Shown: positions 8,222 to 17,142 of the stretch, one piece after another | Position numbering within the stretch: position 1 is the first letter of the stretch | Layout: each line of letters begins with the position of its first letter | Source of the DNA: an uncultured Parabacteroides sp. | Lineage (GTDB): Bacteria > Bacteroidota > Bacteroidia > Bacteroidales > Tannerellaceae | NCBI GenBank assembly: GCA_910577325.1 | Contig: CAJTMR010000011.1 | Span: forward strand, 1 to 64,000 | DNA length: 64,000 nucleotides | Reading direction: 5' to 3' | The notes under the pieces: model-generated | What the model saw: the letters and a program-made list of their open reading frames with translations, nothing else | Told to the model about the DNA's origin: nothing | The model's database searches: none | Made by a program: the position numbers and the translations under genes

Positions 8222-9382
8222 TCACCCGACTATATACCGGGCTTTCTTCCCCATCAACCTGTAGACAGCCGCTACGACCAACCAGGAGATACCAAATGCG
8301 ACAACTGCTGCGGCAGGTATCTGCAAAGCGACCGGGACATGCAAGGCACGCATCAGGACAACCCCCGGACCGGTAAAGAAATAATGTATCATATAAACCC
8401 CGAACCCGCAAGTCGTCAGGTTCGCCAGCAGGCTCTTGAGCCTTTCGGACCGTACGTCCACCTTTTTTGCCAACAGGAAAACGGGGATCGTCATCATCAC
8501 GACATTAAGAGAGCAATAGGTAAAGAAAAGTTCCAGCAATTCTTCACTGTATTCCGGCAAGGCCGTTACATAGCGGAAACCGCAAAAAGTCACGACATAG
8601 CCGAGGACGAACATCGGAATTCCGGCCAACAATATCTTACTCGTTTTCCAATCATGATTGCGCAGGTAATGGCCTAAAAGCAAGTAACCGTTGAATCCGG
8701 CGAAATAATACAGCATGTTGAAGGAGTTCCAGGAACAGCCACCCCAGACATACGGCGACACGAACTGATAATAATAAGGCAACAACGTCGACACGCCCCA
8801 GGCGGCCAAAAACCATAACTTGGCCTTTTCAGAGGCTTTCTCCACCCATGCAGAAAAAACAGGCAGGTACAGGTAAAGCCCGATCAACAGATAAATATAC
8901 CACATGTGCACATCCACAATAGAGAAATTCAACGGGATCTGCGCAATATATTTCAAAGAAACATCCAACGACTGGCGGGCCACTTCCTCACCCGAATAGG
9001 GGAAAAAGTCCAAGATCACCTCCGATGGCAGGCCAAACAATCCGGTTATCCAAGGAAACAAATTATAAAGCACCGACCAGATCAGGAAAGGCCAAAAGAC
9101 ACGGCTGATTCTTTTTTTGTAAAAGACGGAAGTATCGCCCTTCACCGGCAGCAACAAGGCGCCCGTAATCATCACGAACAGGGGGACGCAGGGACGGAGC
9201 AACGACCCGTAGGCAGCCCCCCAGAACTTTATCTGGTCGATGTTGGCAGGCGGTTCGCCCGGATAAAAGTTAAACGGATCTGCACTGTGGCAACAAACCA
9301 CGGTAAACATGGCAACAAAACGTACTACATCCAACCAAACGACATGCGATCGGCCGACTACCGGATTCTGATTCTTCATCAT
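8222..9382 (-). CDS. Acyltransferase family 3 membrane protein
   Basis: A 386-residue polytopic membrane protein with about 10 hydrophobic helices. The N-terminal LDVVRFVAMFTVVCCHSAD contains the R and H pair conserved in the OafA/YrhL acyltransferase-3 family, which moves acyl groups (often acetyl) onto envelope sugars. Length and topology fit. The substrate is not determinable. It is the first gene of a probable two-gene transcript with the FucP-type symporter. Confidence 0.8.
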   Translation of the reverse strand: MMKNQNPVVGRSHVVWLDVVRFVAMFTVVCCHSADPFNFYPGEPPANIDQIKFWGAAYGSLLRPCVPLFVMITGALLLPVKGDTSVFYKKRISRVFWPFLIWSVLYNLFPWITGLFGLPSEVILDFFPYSGEEVARQSLDVSLKYIAQIPLNFSIVDVHMWYIYLLIGLYLYLPVFSAWVEKASEKAKLWFLAAWGVSTLLPYYYQFVSPYVWGGCSWNSFNMLYYFAGFNGYLLLGHYLRNHDWKTSKILLAGIPMFVLGYVVTFCGFRYVTALPEYSEELLELFFTYCSLNVVMMTIPVFLLAKKVDVRSERLKSLLANLTTCGFGVYMIHYFFTGPGVVLMRALHVPVALQIPAAAVVAFGISWLVVAAVYRLMGKKARYIVG

Positions 9383-9407
9383 GATATTAGTATCTTATTA
9401 ATTTATA

Positions 9408-9426
9408 TTCCAAATGTAAGAACCGC
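9408..9426. repeat. 19-bp direct repeat, copy 1
   Basis: TTCCAAATGTAAGAACCGC recurs at 9513-9531 with one mismatch, in the same orientation and 105 bp away. It may be a local duplication or a paired regulatory site. Confidence 0.5.
9411..9418 (-). promoter_or_regulatory. -7 box for acyltransferase-transporter pair
   Basis: The minus strand reads TACATTTG, matching TAnnTTTG, 29 bp upstream of the start at 9382. The box lies inside the first copy of a 19-bp direct repeat. Confidence 0.45.
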
Positions 9427-9512
9427 CGCCACGCAAACGGTATCAACAGGACAAAGATAAGATATTTCGGTAAAAGGCTGAAATACCTATGGCTGTCCAA
9501 AAGAAAAAGATG

Positions 9513-9531
9513 TTCCAAATGAAAGAACCGC
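9513..9531. repeat. 19-bp direct repeat, copy 2
   Basis: TTCCAAATGAAAGAACCGC, 18 of 19 identical to 9408-9426. It lies immediately before the palindrome at 9545-9571. Confidence 0.5.
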
Positions 9532-9544
9532 GGCGGACGGGCTT

Positions 9545-9571
9545 GATTTTTATGCGAGCCGCATAAAAATC
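9545..9571. promoter_or_regulatory. 27-bp perfect palindrome upstream of GSCFA gene
   Basis: Arms GATTTTTATGCG and CGCATAAAAATC are perfectly complementary around an AGC loop. The palindrome ends 12 bp before the -7 box at 9584 and so covers the -33 region. It could be a repressor operator or, transcribed from upstream, a hairpin. Confidence 0.55.
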
Positions 9572-9583
9572 GAAGGTTTTACG

Positions 9584-9591
9584 TAAATTTG
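9584..9591 (+). promoter_or_regulatory. -7 box for GSCFA-murF/alr
   Basis: TAAATTTG matches TAnnTTTG. A transcript would start near 9598, only about 11 bp before the ATG at 9609, which favours the later ATG at 9654. Confidence 0.45.
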
Positions 9592-9653
9592 TCATTGATA
9601 TCAAAGACATGCCGTCAGGAGCATCAACGAATATCGACAAACACATTGACAAT

Positions 9654-10637
9654 ATGGAATTTTACACCCGCATATCCATCCCGAAAGCCCCGTTTACATT
9701 TTCCCATACGGAACAAACGGTCTTGCTCGGTTCCTGCTTTGCCGAGAATATCGGAAAGAAGTTGGAAGAAAACAAATTCAGGGTTGACCTGAATCCGTTC
9801 GGCACGCTATACAATCCGGCTTCCATAGCCGAGGCAATCCGCATGCTGCTTCGGCCGGAACGGTTCACAGGAGATGATCTTTTCCGGTATGAAGGGGTTT
9901 ACCATAGCTTCAGCCATCACGGTCGTTTCTCTTCCCCTTCGGAAACGGAATGCCTGGCAAACATCAACAGGCGGCTGTTCGATTCCGCCGGCACGATACG
10001 GGAAGCACGGCGGATGATCCTGACCTTCGGCACGGCATGGGCCTACAGGTTGAGAAGTTCGGGGAAGGTCGTTTCCAACTGCCATAAACTACCGGAAAAG
10101 ATGTTCGAACGGCAGCTTCTCACCGTCGGAGAGATCGTAGACGAATGGAAAAGCCTCCTCCTGTCGCTTTGGGAACAGAATCCGGAGTTGAAGTTGCTCT
10201 TCACCGTCAGCCCGATCCGCCATTGGAAAGACGGGGCACACGGCAACCAGCTCAGCAAAGCCACTCTCCTGCTTGCCATCGACGCGCTGCAAAAGGAATT
10301 TCCTGAACACACCGCCTACTTCCCGGCCTACGAAATCATGATGGACGAGTTGAGGGAGTATCGTTTCTATGCCGACGACATGTTGCACCCCTCTCCCGCA
10401 GCGGTCGGATACATCTGGGAACGGTTTACGGAAAGCATGCTTTCGCTTGATTCGCTGTCGGTTCTGCAAGAATGGAAGGAGATCCGAAAGGCCATTAACC
10501 ACAAGCCGTTTCAACCACAAAGCAAAGCCTACAAACAGTTCATCTCGCAAACTTTGTTAAAGATGGAACGACTTAACGAGAAATTTCCTTACTTTGATAT
10601 GACAAATGAAGTCGAAATGATAAAAAAGAAGTTCTAA
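9654..10637 (+). CDS. GSCFA-domain protein
   Basis: About 327 residues from the ATG at 9654; the frame is open back to 9609. The motif LGSCFAEN near residue 25 names the GSCFA family, found mainly in Bacteroidetes and alpha-proteobacteria. SPIRHWKDG in the middle and ADDMLHPSPAAVGYIWERF near residue 245 fit an SGNH-hydrolase-like fold, with Ser and His/Asp as possible catalytic residues. The biological substrate is unknown to me. No signal peptide is seen, so it is probably cytoplasmic. It lies 21 bp ahead of murF/alr, and co-transcription suggests an envelope-related role. Confidence 0.85.
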   Translation: MEFYTRISIPKAPFTFSHTEQTVLLGSCFAENIGKKLEENKFRVDLNPFGTLYNPASIAEAIRMLLRPERFTGDDLFRYEGVYHSFSHHGRFSSPSETECLANINRRLFDSAGTIREARRMILTFGTAWAYRLRSSGKVVSNCHKLPEKMFERQLLTVGEIVDEWKSLLLSLWEQNPELKLLFTVSPIRHWKDGAHGNQLSKATLLLAIDALQKEFPEHTAYFPAYEIMMDELREYRFYADDMLHPSPAAVGYIWERFTESMLSLDSLSVLQEWKEIRKAINHKPFQPQSKAYKQFISQTLLKMERLNEKFPYFDMTNEVEMIKKKF

Positions 10638-10658
10638 ACTTAATCATAGAGAAAAAGA

Positions 10659-13124
10659 ATGGAATATTCAATAAAAGAAATCGCAGAAATCATCGGAGCC
10701 GATGGCACGAAACTGCATGACGACAACATCTGCATCTTGCTTACCGACAGCCGTCGCCTTTCATTCCCGGAGCAAAGCCTGTTCTTTGCCCTCCAGACAA
10801 AGACCAACGACGGGCACAATTATATACAAGAATTATATAAGCTACGTGTACGCAATTTCGTAGTCAGCACTGTTTTACCGGAGTTCGAGTCGATGTCTGA
10901 AGCAAACTTCCTTGTCGTCAAGGACACGCTGAAAGCGCTCCAGAAGTTGACGGCCCATCACCGGAAACGCTTCAATATTCCGGTAATCGGGATCACGGGA
11001 AGCAACGGGAAAACGATTGTAAAAGAGTTTCTCTATCAATTGTTGCATAACGAATTTAACATCGTCCGCTCACCCCGGAGCTACAACTCGCAATTGGGGG
11101 TTCCACTGTCGGTATGGCAGATGAGCGACAAGAATACATTGGGCATCTTCGAAGCCGGCATCTCCCAGCCGGACGAAATGGAACGCCTGCAACCGATCAT
11201 CGCACCGACCATCGGCGTGATCACGAACATAGGGGAAGCACATCAGGAGAACTTTATCTCTTCCACGCAGAAATGCCTGGAAAAACTGGCCTTGTTCAAT
11301 GACTGCGAGGCAATCATTTATGACGGCGACAACACCTTTATCGGAGGCTGTGTCGAATCGGCCTGCCTGTCCCACAAGGCGATCACTTGGAGCCGGACAG
11401 ACTCGGAAGCGCCATTGTATATCGAATCTATTAAGAAACTGGAATCCGAAACCATCATTCGCTGCACGCTTTTAGGCTTCGACCGGACATACACGATTCC
11501 TTTTACGGACGATGCTTCTATCGAAAACGTCATCCACTGCATGGCTGTGATGTTGTATCTGAAGCCCACGAGCGTGAACGACGTCGAAAAGTTCAAGTGC
11601 CTCGAACCGGTCGCTATGCGCTTGGATGTAAAGCAGGGTATCAACAACTGCCTGTTGATAAACGACACCTACAATTCGGACATCAATTCTTTGGATATCG
11701 CCCTCGACTTCCAGCAGAGCCGCCGCGTAGAAAAGGACTTGAAATGCACGCTGATCCTTTCTGACATCCTGCAATCGGGAACGCTGCCGAAGTCTCTCTA
11801 TAAGAAGGTTGCAGACCTGGTAGGCAGAAAAAAGATCGACCGCATTATCGGCATCGGCCGCGACCTGAAAGAATACGGAGGTGCTTTCGATATCGAAAAA
11901 GAGTTTTACCTGACAACCGAAGAATTCATCAAATCTCCGTCTTTCAAGAAGTTCAAAGACGAATTGATCCTGATAAAAGGTTCCCGCCAGTTCCATTTCG
12001 AACGCATTTCCGAACTGTTGGAAAAGAAAGTGCATGAAACGATCCTGGAAGTGAACCTGGATGCCGTGGTCCATAACTTCAACTATTACCGCTCGAAACT
12101 GAAACCTGAGACCAAGATGGTCTGCATGGTCAAGGCTTTCGGATACGGTGCTGGTTCCTACGAACTGGCAAAGACCTTGCAGGAACACCGTTGCGACTAC
12201 CTGGCTGTTGCCGTCGCCGATGAAGGGGAAGAACTGCGTAAGGAAGGAATCTCGATCCCGCTTATCGTCATGAACCCGGAATTCAGCAGTTTCAATGTCT
12301 TGTTTGAAAACCAGTTGGAACCGGAAGTGTACAGTTTCCGACTGCTCGACGCAATGATAAAAGAGACGGAACGCAGGGGCATAACCTCCTATCCGATCCA
12401 TGTCAAGATCGACACGGGCATGCACCGTTTGGGCTTCCAGCCGGAAGACATACCGGAGGTTTGCCGCCGCCTGAAAGAACAAAGCGGCGTAGTCGCCCGC
12501 TCCGTATTCTCGCATCTCGTAGGCAGCGACTCCTATATCTTCGACGATTTCACAAAAAAACAATTGGATACGTTCATGCGCGCGGCAACAGAACTGGAAG
12601 CCGGACTGGAATACAAGGTGATCAAGCATATCCTGAACTCGGCGGGAATCGAACGGTTTGCCGATCATCAGATGGATATGGTGCGTCTCGGCATCGGCCT
12701 GTACGGGGTCAGCGCCTCCGGCCAGAAAGGATTACGTAACATCAGCACGCTAAAGACGACTATCTTGCAGATACAAAACGTTCCGGCAGGCGATTCCATC
12801 GGTTATAGCCGGATGAGCTATGTAAAGCGCGATTCCCGCATCGCGATTATCCCGATCGGTTATGCCGACGGCCTGGACCGTCATTTCAGCAATGGCGGCG
12901 GCGAAGTCGTGGTCAACGGCCAGCGCTGCCCGATCATCGGCAATATCTGCATGGATGCCTGCATGATCGACGTCACCGATATCGACGCACGCGAAGGAGA
13001 CACGGTCATCATCTTCGGTGAAGAACTCCCCGTCAGCGAACTTTCGGACAAGCTGAAGACCATCCCATACGAGATACTTACCTCTATTTCGCCAAGGGTA
13101 AAAAGGGTGTATTACCGGGAATAA
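10659..13124 (+). CDS. murF/alr: Bifunctional MurF ligase / alanine racemase
   Basis: An 821-residue fusion of two peptidoglycan precursor enzymes. Residues of about 1-455 are MurF (UDP-MurNAc-tripeptide:D-Ala-D-Ala ligase), with the ATP-binding loop GITGSNGKTIVKE near residue 112. Residues of about 460-821 are alanine racemase, which converts L- to D-alanine. The PLP lysine lies in MVKAFGYGAG near residue 490, and the second-base tyrosine probably in SIGYSRMS. The racemase makes D-Ala that, after dimerisation by Ddl, is used by the ligase half. This fusion is common in Bacteroidetes. It follows the GSCFA gene closely; fabI has its own promoter box downstream. Confidence 0.95.
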   Translation: MEYSIKEIAEIIGADGTKLHDDNICILLTDSRRLSFPEQSLFFALQTKTNDGHNYIQELYKLRVRNFVVSTVLPEFESMSEANFLVVKDTLKALQKLTAHHRKRFNIPVIGITGSNGKTIVKEFLYQLLHNEFNIVRSPRSYNSQLGVPLSVWQMSDKNTLGIFEAGISQPDEMERLQPIIAPTIGVITNIGEAHQENFISSTQKCLEKLALFNDCEAIIYDGDNTFIGGCVESACLSHKAITWSRTDSEAPLYIESIKKLESETIIRCTLLGFDRTYTIPFTDDASIENVIHCMAVMLYLKPTSVNDVEKFKCLEPVAMRLDVKQGINNCLLINDTYNSDINSLDIALDFQQSRRVEKDLKCTLILSDILQSGTLPKSLYKKVADLVGRKKIDRIIGIGRDLKEYGGAFDIEKEFYLTTEEFIKSPSFKKFKDELILIKGSRQFHFERISELLEKKVHETILEVNLDAVVHNFNYYRSKLKPETKMVCMVKAFGYGAGSYELAKTLQEHRCDYLAVAVADEGEELRKEGISIPLIVMNPEFSSFNVLFENQLEPEVYSFRLLDAMIKETERRGITSYPIHVKIDTGMHRLGFQPEDIPEVCRRLKEQSGVVARSVFSHLVGSDSYIFDDFTKKQLDTFMRAATELEAGLEYKVIKHILNSAGIERFADHQMDMVRLGIGLYGVSASGQKGLRNISTLKTTILQIQNVPAGDSIGYSRMSYVKRDSRIAIIPIGYADGLDRHFSNGGGEVVVNGQRCPIIGNICMDACMIDVTDIDAREGDTVIIFGEELPVSELSDKLKTIPYEILTSISPRVKRVYYRE

Positions 13125-13147
13125 TTGCGTATCTTGCACATTTTACG

Positions 13148-13155
13148 TACTTTTG
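13148..13155 (+). promoter_or_regulatory. -7 box for fabI
   Basis: TACTTTTG matches TAnnTTTG and lies 26 bp before the fabI ATG. ATTG at 13124-13127, 20 bp upstream, could serve as a weak -33 element. Confidence 0.55.
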
Positions 13156-13181
13156 TGCCGTAACATATTAAAACAAAAGGT

Positions 13182-14039
13182 ATGAGTCATAATTTATTGA
13201 AAGGCAAGCGAGGCATTATATTCGGTGCGCTGAATGACATGTCCATCGCCTGGAAAGTGGCTGAAAGAGCCGTAGAAGAAGGAGCAACGATCACACTGAG
13301 CAACACGCCTATCGCCGTTCGTATGGGACAGGTGGATGCCTTGGCTGAAAAGTTGCACGCCGAAGTTATCCCGGCGGATGCTACGAGCGTGGAAGATTTG
13401 GAAACGGTTTTCTCTAAATCAGTAGAAATATTAGGAGGTAAGATAGATTTCGTTTTACATTCCATCGGCATGAGCCCGAACGTGCGCAAGAAACGTACTT
13501 ACGACGATCTGGACTACAGCATGTTGGAAAAGACGCTGGATATCTCCGCAATCTCTTTTCACAAGATGTTGCAGGTTGCCAAAAAGCAGGATGCCATTGC
13601 CGAATACGGTTCAGTGATCGCCCTTTCGTATGTGGCGGCACAGCGTACATTCTTCGGCTACAACGACATGGCAGATGCCAAGAGCCTGCTGGAATCGATC
13701 GCCCGCAGCTTCGGTTACATCTATGGCCGGGAAAAGAACGTGCGTATCAATACCATCTCCCAGTCACCGACATTGACTACAGCCGGTAGCGGCGTGAAAG
13801 GAATGGACCATTTGATGGATTTCGCCGAAAAGATGAGTCCGTTGGGCAATGCCACGGCCGACGAATGTGCGGACTATTGCGTCATGATGTTCTCCGACCT
13901 CACCCGCAAAGTCACGATGCAGAACCTCTACCACGACGGTGGCTTCTCAAGCATGGGCATGAGCCTTCGCGCCATGAACCAGTACAGTAAAGGTCTGGAA
14001 GAATATACCGACGAAAACGGACACATTATTTACGGCTAA
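13182..14039 (+). CDS. fabI: Enoyl-ACP reductase (NADH)
   Basis: A 285-residue short-chain dehydrogenase-fold enzyme that reduces enoyl-ACP in the last step of each fatty acid elongation cycle. The N-terminal KGKRGIIFGALNDMSIAWKV is the FabI-type nucleotide-binding segment, and the catalytic Y-x6-K reads YNDMADAK near residues 164-171. QSPTLTTAGSGVKGM fits the flexible substrate loop. The length is slightly above the 260 of E. coli FabI, with a C-terminal extension. It has its own promoter box, and a YrdC-family gene follows after a repeat-containing gap. Confidence 0.92.
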   Translation: MSHNLLKGKRGIIFGALNDMSIAWKVAERAVEEGATITLSNTPIAVRMGQVDALAEKLHAEVIPADATSVEDLETVFSKSVEILGGKIDFVLHSIGMSPNVRKKRTYDDLDYSMLEKTLDISAISFHKMLQVAKKQDAIAEYGSVIALSYVAAQRTFFGYNDMADAKSLLESIARSFGYIYGREKNVRINTISQSPTLTTAGSGVKGMDHLMDFAEKMSPLGNATADECADYCVMMFSDLTRKVTMQNLYHDGGFSSMGMSLRAMNQYSKGLEEYTDENGHIIYG

Positions 14040-14053
14040 ACCGTAAACAAGCA

Positions 14054-14115
14054 GAGAGTTGGAAGTTAACTTCGCGTTCTCCTGGCTTTCAACTCTCCGC
14101 TTTCACTTCTCAACT
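14054..14115. repeat. Intergenic hairpin with CTCCGCTTTCA repeat
   Basis: GAGAGTTGGAAG (14054-14065) pairs with CTTTCAACTCTC (14086-14097) at 11 of 12 positions. The right arm runs into CTCCGCTTTCA followed by CTTCTCAACT. A closely related stretch lies in the frr-rsgA gap at 17105-17126, so this is probably an interspersed intergenic element. Confidence 0.55.
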
Positions 14116-14123
14116 GAAAAGTT

Positions 14124-14732
14124 ATGCTCGTAAAAATATACCCCGAAAACCCGAATCTCAGGGAAATAGACAAGGTAGTCAATATTATGCGCGATGGCGG
14201 CCTCGTGATTTACCCGACCGACACCGTTTATGCCATCGGTTGTGACGCGTTGAATGTGCGTGCAGTCGAGAAGATCTGCCAGATGAAAGGTGTCAACCCG
14301 CAGAAAAGCAACCTGTCCATTATCTGTTATGATCTTTCCAACCTGAGCGAATATGCCAAAGTGAGCAATGCCGCTTTCAAGTTGATGAAGAAAAACCTGC
14401 CGGGTGCTTTTACCTTCATCCTGCCTACCAGCAGCGAGCTGCCTAAGATTTACAAGAACAGAAAAGAGGTAGGTATCCGCGTGCCGGACAATAATATTAT
14501 CCGCACACTTGTACGGGAACTCGGGAATCCGATCCTGACCATGTCCGTGCACGACGAAGACGAGATCATAGAGTACAGCACCGACCCCGAACTGATCGAA
14601 GAGAAGTATGAAAACCAGGTGGACATCGTTATCGACGGTGGTTACGGAGGCACGGAAGCTTCGACCGTCATCGACTGCACGACAGACGACTTTGAAATCA
14701 TCCGCCAGGGAAAAGGAGAATTAATCTATTAA
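14124..14732 (+). CDS. YrdC/YciO-family threonylcarbamoyl-AMP synthase-like protein
   Basis: A 202-residue protein of the Sua5/YciO/YrdC fold. Family members make threonylcarbamoyl-AMP from threonine, bicarbonate and ATP for the t6A modification of tRNA. IYPTDTVYAIGCDA near residue 30 and GIRVPDNNIIR near residue 118 are the conserved nucleotide-pocket motifs. It lacks the C-terminal domain of long Sua5 proteins and looks closer to YciO, whose role is less certain, so I give no symbol. It ends 14 bp before dgt and is probably co-transcribed with it. Confidence 0.85.
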   Translation: MLVKIYPENPNLREIDKVVNIMRDGGLVIYPTDTVYAIGCDALNVRAVEKICQMKGVNPQKSNLSIICYDLSNLSEYAKVSNAAFKLMKKNLPGAFTFILPTSSELPKIYKNRKEVGIRVPDNNIIRTLVRELGNPILTMSVHDEDEIIEYSTDPELIEEKYENQVDIVIDGGYGGTEASTVIDCTTDDFEIIRQGKGELIY

Positions 14733-14746
14733 GCAAACAAGACAAG

Positions 14747-16072
14747 ATGAACTGGAACCGATTACTCTCCGGCAAACGCTTCGGCATGGAGAAATATCAC
14801 GAACGCAAACATGAACGTACCGATTTTCAGCGGGACTACGACCGTCTGATCTTTTCCTCCCCTTTCCGCCGTTTACAGAACAAGACGCAGGTATTCCCCC
14901 TTCCGGGCAGCATATTCGTGCACAACCGTCTGACACATAGTTTGGAAGTCTCCTGCGTAGGACGCTCATTAGGGAATAACGTCGCCAAAGGCCTGATGCA
15001 GAAATATCCCGACGGAAGCGTCAATTTCCCGGAAATAGGCTCCATCGTTTCAGCCGCCTGTCTTGCCCACGATATGGGCAACCCGCCGTTCGGGCATTCC
15101 GGAGAGCGGGCAATCTCCGCTTACTTCGCCGAAGGAAACGGGAAAAAGTTACAGGAAAAGATTCTCAACGAAGGAGGCCGCTATGAAGACTTCCTCCACT
15201 TCGAAGGGAACGCAAATGCCATGCGTCTGCTCACCCACCAGTTCATCGGACGCCGCAAAGGTGGCTTCGCCCTGACATACAGCACGCTTGCATCCATCAT
15301 CAAATATCCGTATTCTTCCGTTTATGCAGGAAAAAAAGGAAAATTCGGCTTCTTCCAGTCGGAAGAGGAGGATTATCTGCGCATCGCCGACGAATTAGGA
15401 ATTTGCCGGAACCCGGAAGACGCAAACAAGTTCGTACGCTATCCGCTTGTCTACTTGGTGGAAGCTGCCGACGATATCTGCTACCAGATCATGGATATCG
15501 AGGATGCCTGCAAACTGCATATCCTGACAAAGGAAGAGGCCATCCGGCTGCTCCTCAATTTTTTCAAGGGAGAACGCCTCGACCATATTGTCCGCGTCAT
15601 GAAGATGGTAGACGACACCAACGAGCAGATCGCTTATCTACGTTCCTGCATCATCGGTCTCTTGGTAGACGAATGTTCCCGTGTCTTCCTTGAAAACGAA
15701 GAAGGCATCCTCAGCGGGAGATACAACGCTCCGCTTATCAACAACATCTGTGATCAGGCAAAGACCGCATACGAAACTTGCTCAGAAACCGCTTACAAAA
15801 AGATATACCGGGCCAAAGAAGTCTTGGATATCGAACTGGCCGGTTACCACATCTTCAGCCATTTGATCGACACGCTGACGGAGGCCGTCATGAACCAGGA
15901 CCACGCCTACAGCAAACTCCTGTTGCAACGTATCCCGGAACAGTACGACACGAACGCGCCGACCGTCTACGGAAAAGTACAATGTGTCCTTGATTATATC
16001 TCCGGCATGACGGATGTGTATGCCCTCGACCTGTACCGCAAGATTACAGGAATGAGCCTGCCGGCGGTCTGA
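14747..16072 (+). CDS. dgt: dGTP triphosphohydrolase
   Basis: A 441-residue cytoplasmic HD-domain enzyme that splits dGTP (and perhaps other dNTPs) to nucleoside and triphosphate, adjusting dNTP pools. The metal-binding motif is visible as NRLTHSLEVS, then CLAHDMGNPPFGHSGE near residues 105-120 (the HD pair), and a later VEAADDICYQIMDIEDA. Length fits the long Dgt branch. It follows the YrdC-family gene by 14 bp. A repeat-type hairpin separates it from the convergent rsgA gene. Confidence 0.92.
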   Translation: MNWNRLLSGKRFGMEKYHERKHERTDFQRDYDRLIFSSPFRRLQNKTQVFPLPGSIFVHNRLTHSLEVSCVGRSLGNNVAKGLMQKYPDGSVNFPEIGSIVSAACLAHDMGNPPFGHSGERAISAYFAEGNGKKLQEKILNEGGRYEDFLHFEGNANAMRLLTHQFIGRRKGGFALTYSTLASIIKYPYSSVYAGKKGKFGFFQSEEEDYLRIADELGICRNPEDANKFVRYPLVYLVEAADDICYQIMDIEDACKLHILTKEEAIRLLLNFFKGERLDHIVRVMKMVDDTNEQIAYLRSCIIGLLVDECSRVFLENEEGILSGRYNAPLINNICDQAKTAYETCSETAYKKIYRAKEVLDIELAGYHIFSHLIDTLTEAVMNQDHAYSKLLLQRIPEQYDTNAPTVYGKVQCVLDYISGMTDVYALDLYRKITGMSLPAV

Positions 16073-16081
16073 AAAGAATCT

Positions 16082-16120
16082 ATGATTTATACGTCACTAA
16101 AAAATCATAAATCATAAATC
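16082..16120. repeat. ATCATAAATC hairpin repeat, copy 1
   Basis: ATGATTTATACGTCACT is followed by an AATCATAAATCATAAATC stretch, which can fold back on it. The same arrangement occurs at 61611-61647. Lying between two convergent genes, it may also end transcription both ways, though its T-runs are weak. Confidence 0.6.
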
Positions 16121-16121
16121 T

Positions 16122-17054
16122 TCAATACTCCTCCCTATACTTGCTCTCCTGCTTGTCATCCAAAATGCTCAGGTAGCTTTTATATCGCGATTCGCTGATA
16201 TAATGTTCTTCTACGGCACGCAACACGGCACAGCCCGGCTCGTGGCGGTGAGAACAATTGTTGAATTTGCAATCGGCAGAGAATCTGAATATTTCGGGGA
16301 AGTAATGGGCGATTTCCACACCTTCCATTTCGATCGTGCCAAAACCCTTGATTCCCGGAGTGTCGATCAGGTATCCTCCATCCGGCAAGGAAATCATTTC
16401 GGAAAAGGTAGTAGTGTGCATCCCCTTGTTGTGATATTCGGAGATATCGCCGGTACGGAGATTGACACCGGGGATCAGTTTATTGATAATAGTCGATTTC
16501 CCCACACCTGAATGACCGGACAACAAGGTGATCTTTCCTTTAAGGTCTTCTTTCAACTCGTCCAAACCCTCTTCGGTACGGGCACAAAGCATGGAGCAAG
16601 GATAACCGATCGTCGCATACAGATTGATCAAGCCGTCCAACAATTCCCGATCCTCACCATGATAACGGTCTATTTTGTTGAAGACCAGCTTTACCGGCAC
16701 ACGATAGGCCTCAGCGGTAGCAAGAAAACGGTCGATAAAAACAGTGGTGGTAATCGGATAGTTGACCGTCACGATCAACATCGCCTGGTCCACATTCGCA
16801 GCAATGATATGCGACTGTTTGGACAGATTGGAAGCACGGCGGATGATGTAGTTCTTTCGCTCTTCGATCTTGGTGATAAAAGCGGTCCCTTCGGCATTGA
16901 TATCGATATCGACCCGGTCCCCGACCGCAACAGGATTGGTGGTACGAATATCTTTCAGGCGAAAATTCCCTTTGATCTTACTTTCTATATCGCGACCGTC
17001 ATCGGTGCGTACGGTATACCAGCTACCCGTATTCTTAATAACCAATCCCTTCAT
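16122..17054 (-). CDS. rsgA: Ribosome small-subunit-dependent GTPase A
   Basis: About 310 residues, a circularly permuted GTPase that assists late 30S subunit maturation. Order of elements: N-terminal OB fold (GLVIKNTGSWYTV), G4 NKIDRYHGE, G1 GHSGVGKSTIINKL, G3 DTPGIKGFG, then the zinc-binding Cys/His cluster CKFNNCSHRHEPGC. I choose the ATG at 17054 because the family begins with this OB fold; the frame runs upstream to 17117 through repeat sequence. It lies downstream of frr on the same strand, and a shared transcript would join two ribosome-cycle functions. Confidence 0.93.
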   Translation of the reverse strand: MKGLVIKNTGSWYTVRTDDGRDIESKIKGNFRLKDIRTTNPVAVGDRVDIDINAEGTAFITKIEERKNYIIRRASNLSKQSHIIAANVDQAMLIVTVNYPITTTVFIDRFLATAEAYRVPVKLVFNKIDRYHGEDRELLDGLINLYATIGYPCSMLCARTEEGLDELKEDLKGKITLLSGHSGVGKSTIINKLIPGVNLRTGDISEYHNKGMHTTTFSEMISLPDGGYLIDTPGIKGFGTIEMEGVEIAHYFPEIFRFSADCKFNNCSHRHEPGCAVLRAVEEHYISESRYKSYLSILDDKQESKYREEY

Positions 17055-17065
17055 ACGAACTGATT

Positions 17066-17129
17066 GAAAGTTGAAAATCAAAGACTGAAAAGAAACAACG
17101 TGTTCCTCCGCTTTCAATTTTCAACTTTC
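17066..17129. repeat. Inverted repeat in frr-rsgA gap
   Basis: GAAAGTTGAAAAT (17066-17078) and ATTTTCAACTTTC (17117-17129) are perfectly complementary across a 38-nt loop. CCTCCGCTTTCA within it matches the fabI-side element at 14093-14115. Confidence 0.6.
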
Positions 17130-17142
17130 GATTTCCAATTTA

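Noticed and set aside
11472..12668. A 398-codon minus-strand frame opposite murF/alr
   Set aside because: Antisense shadow of the well-supported fusion gene.
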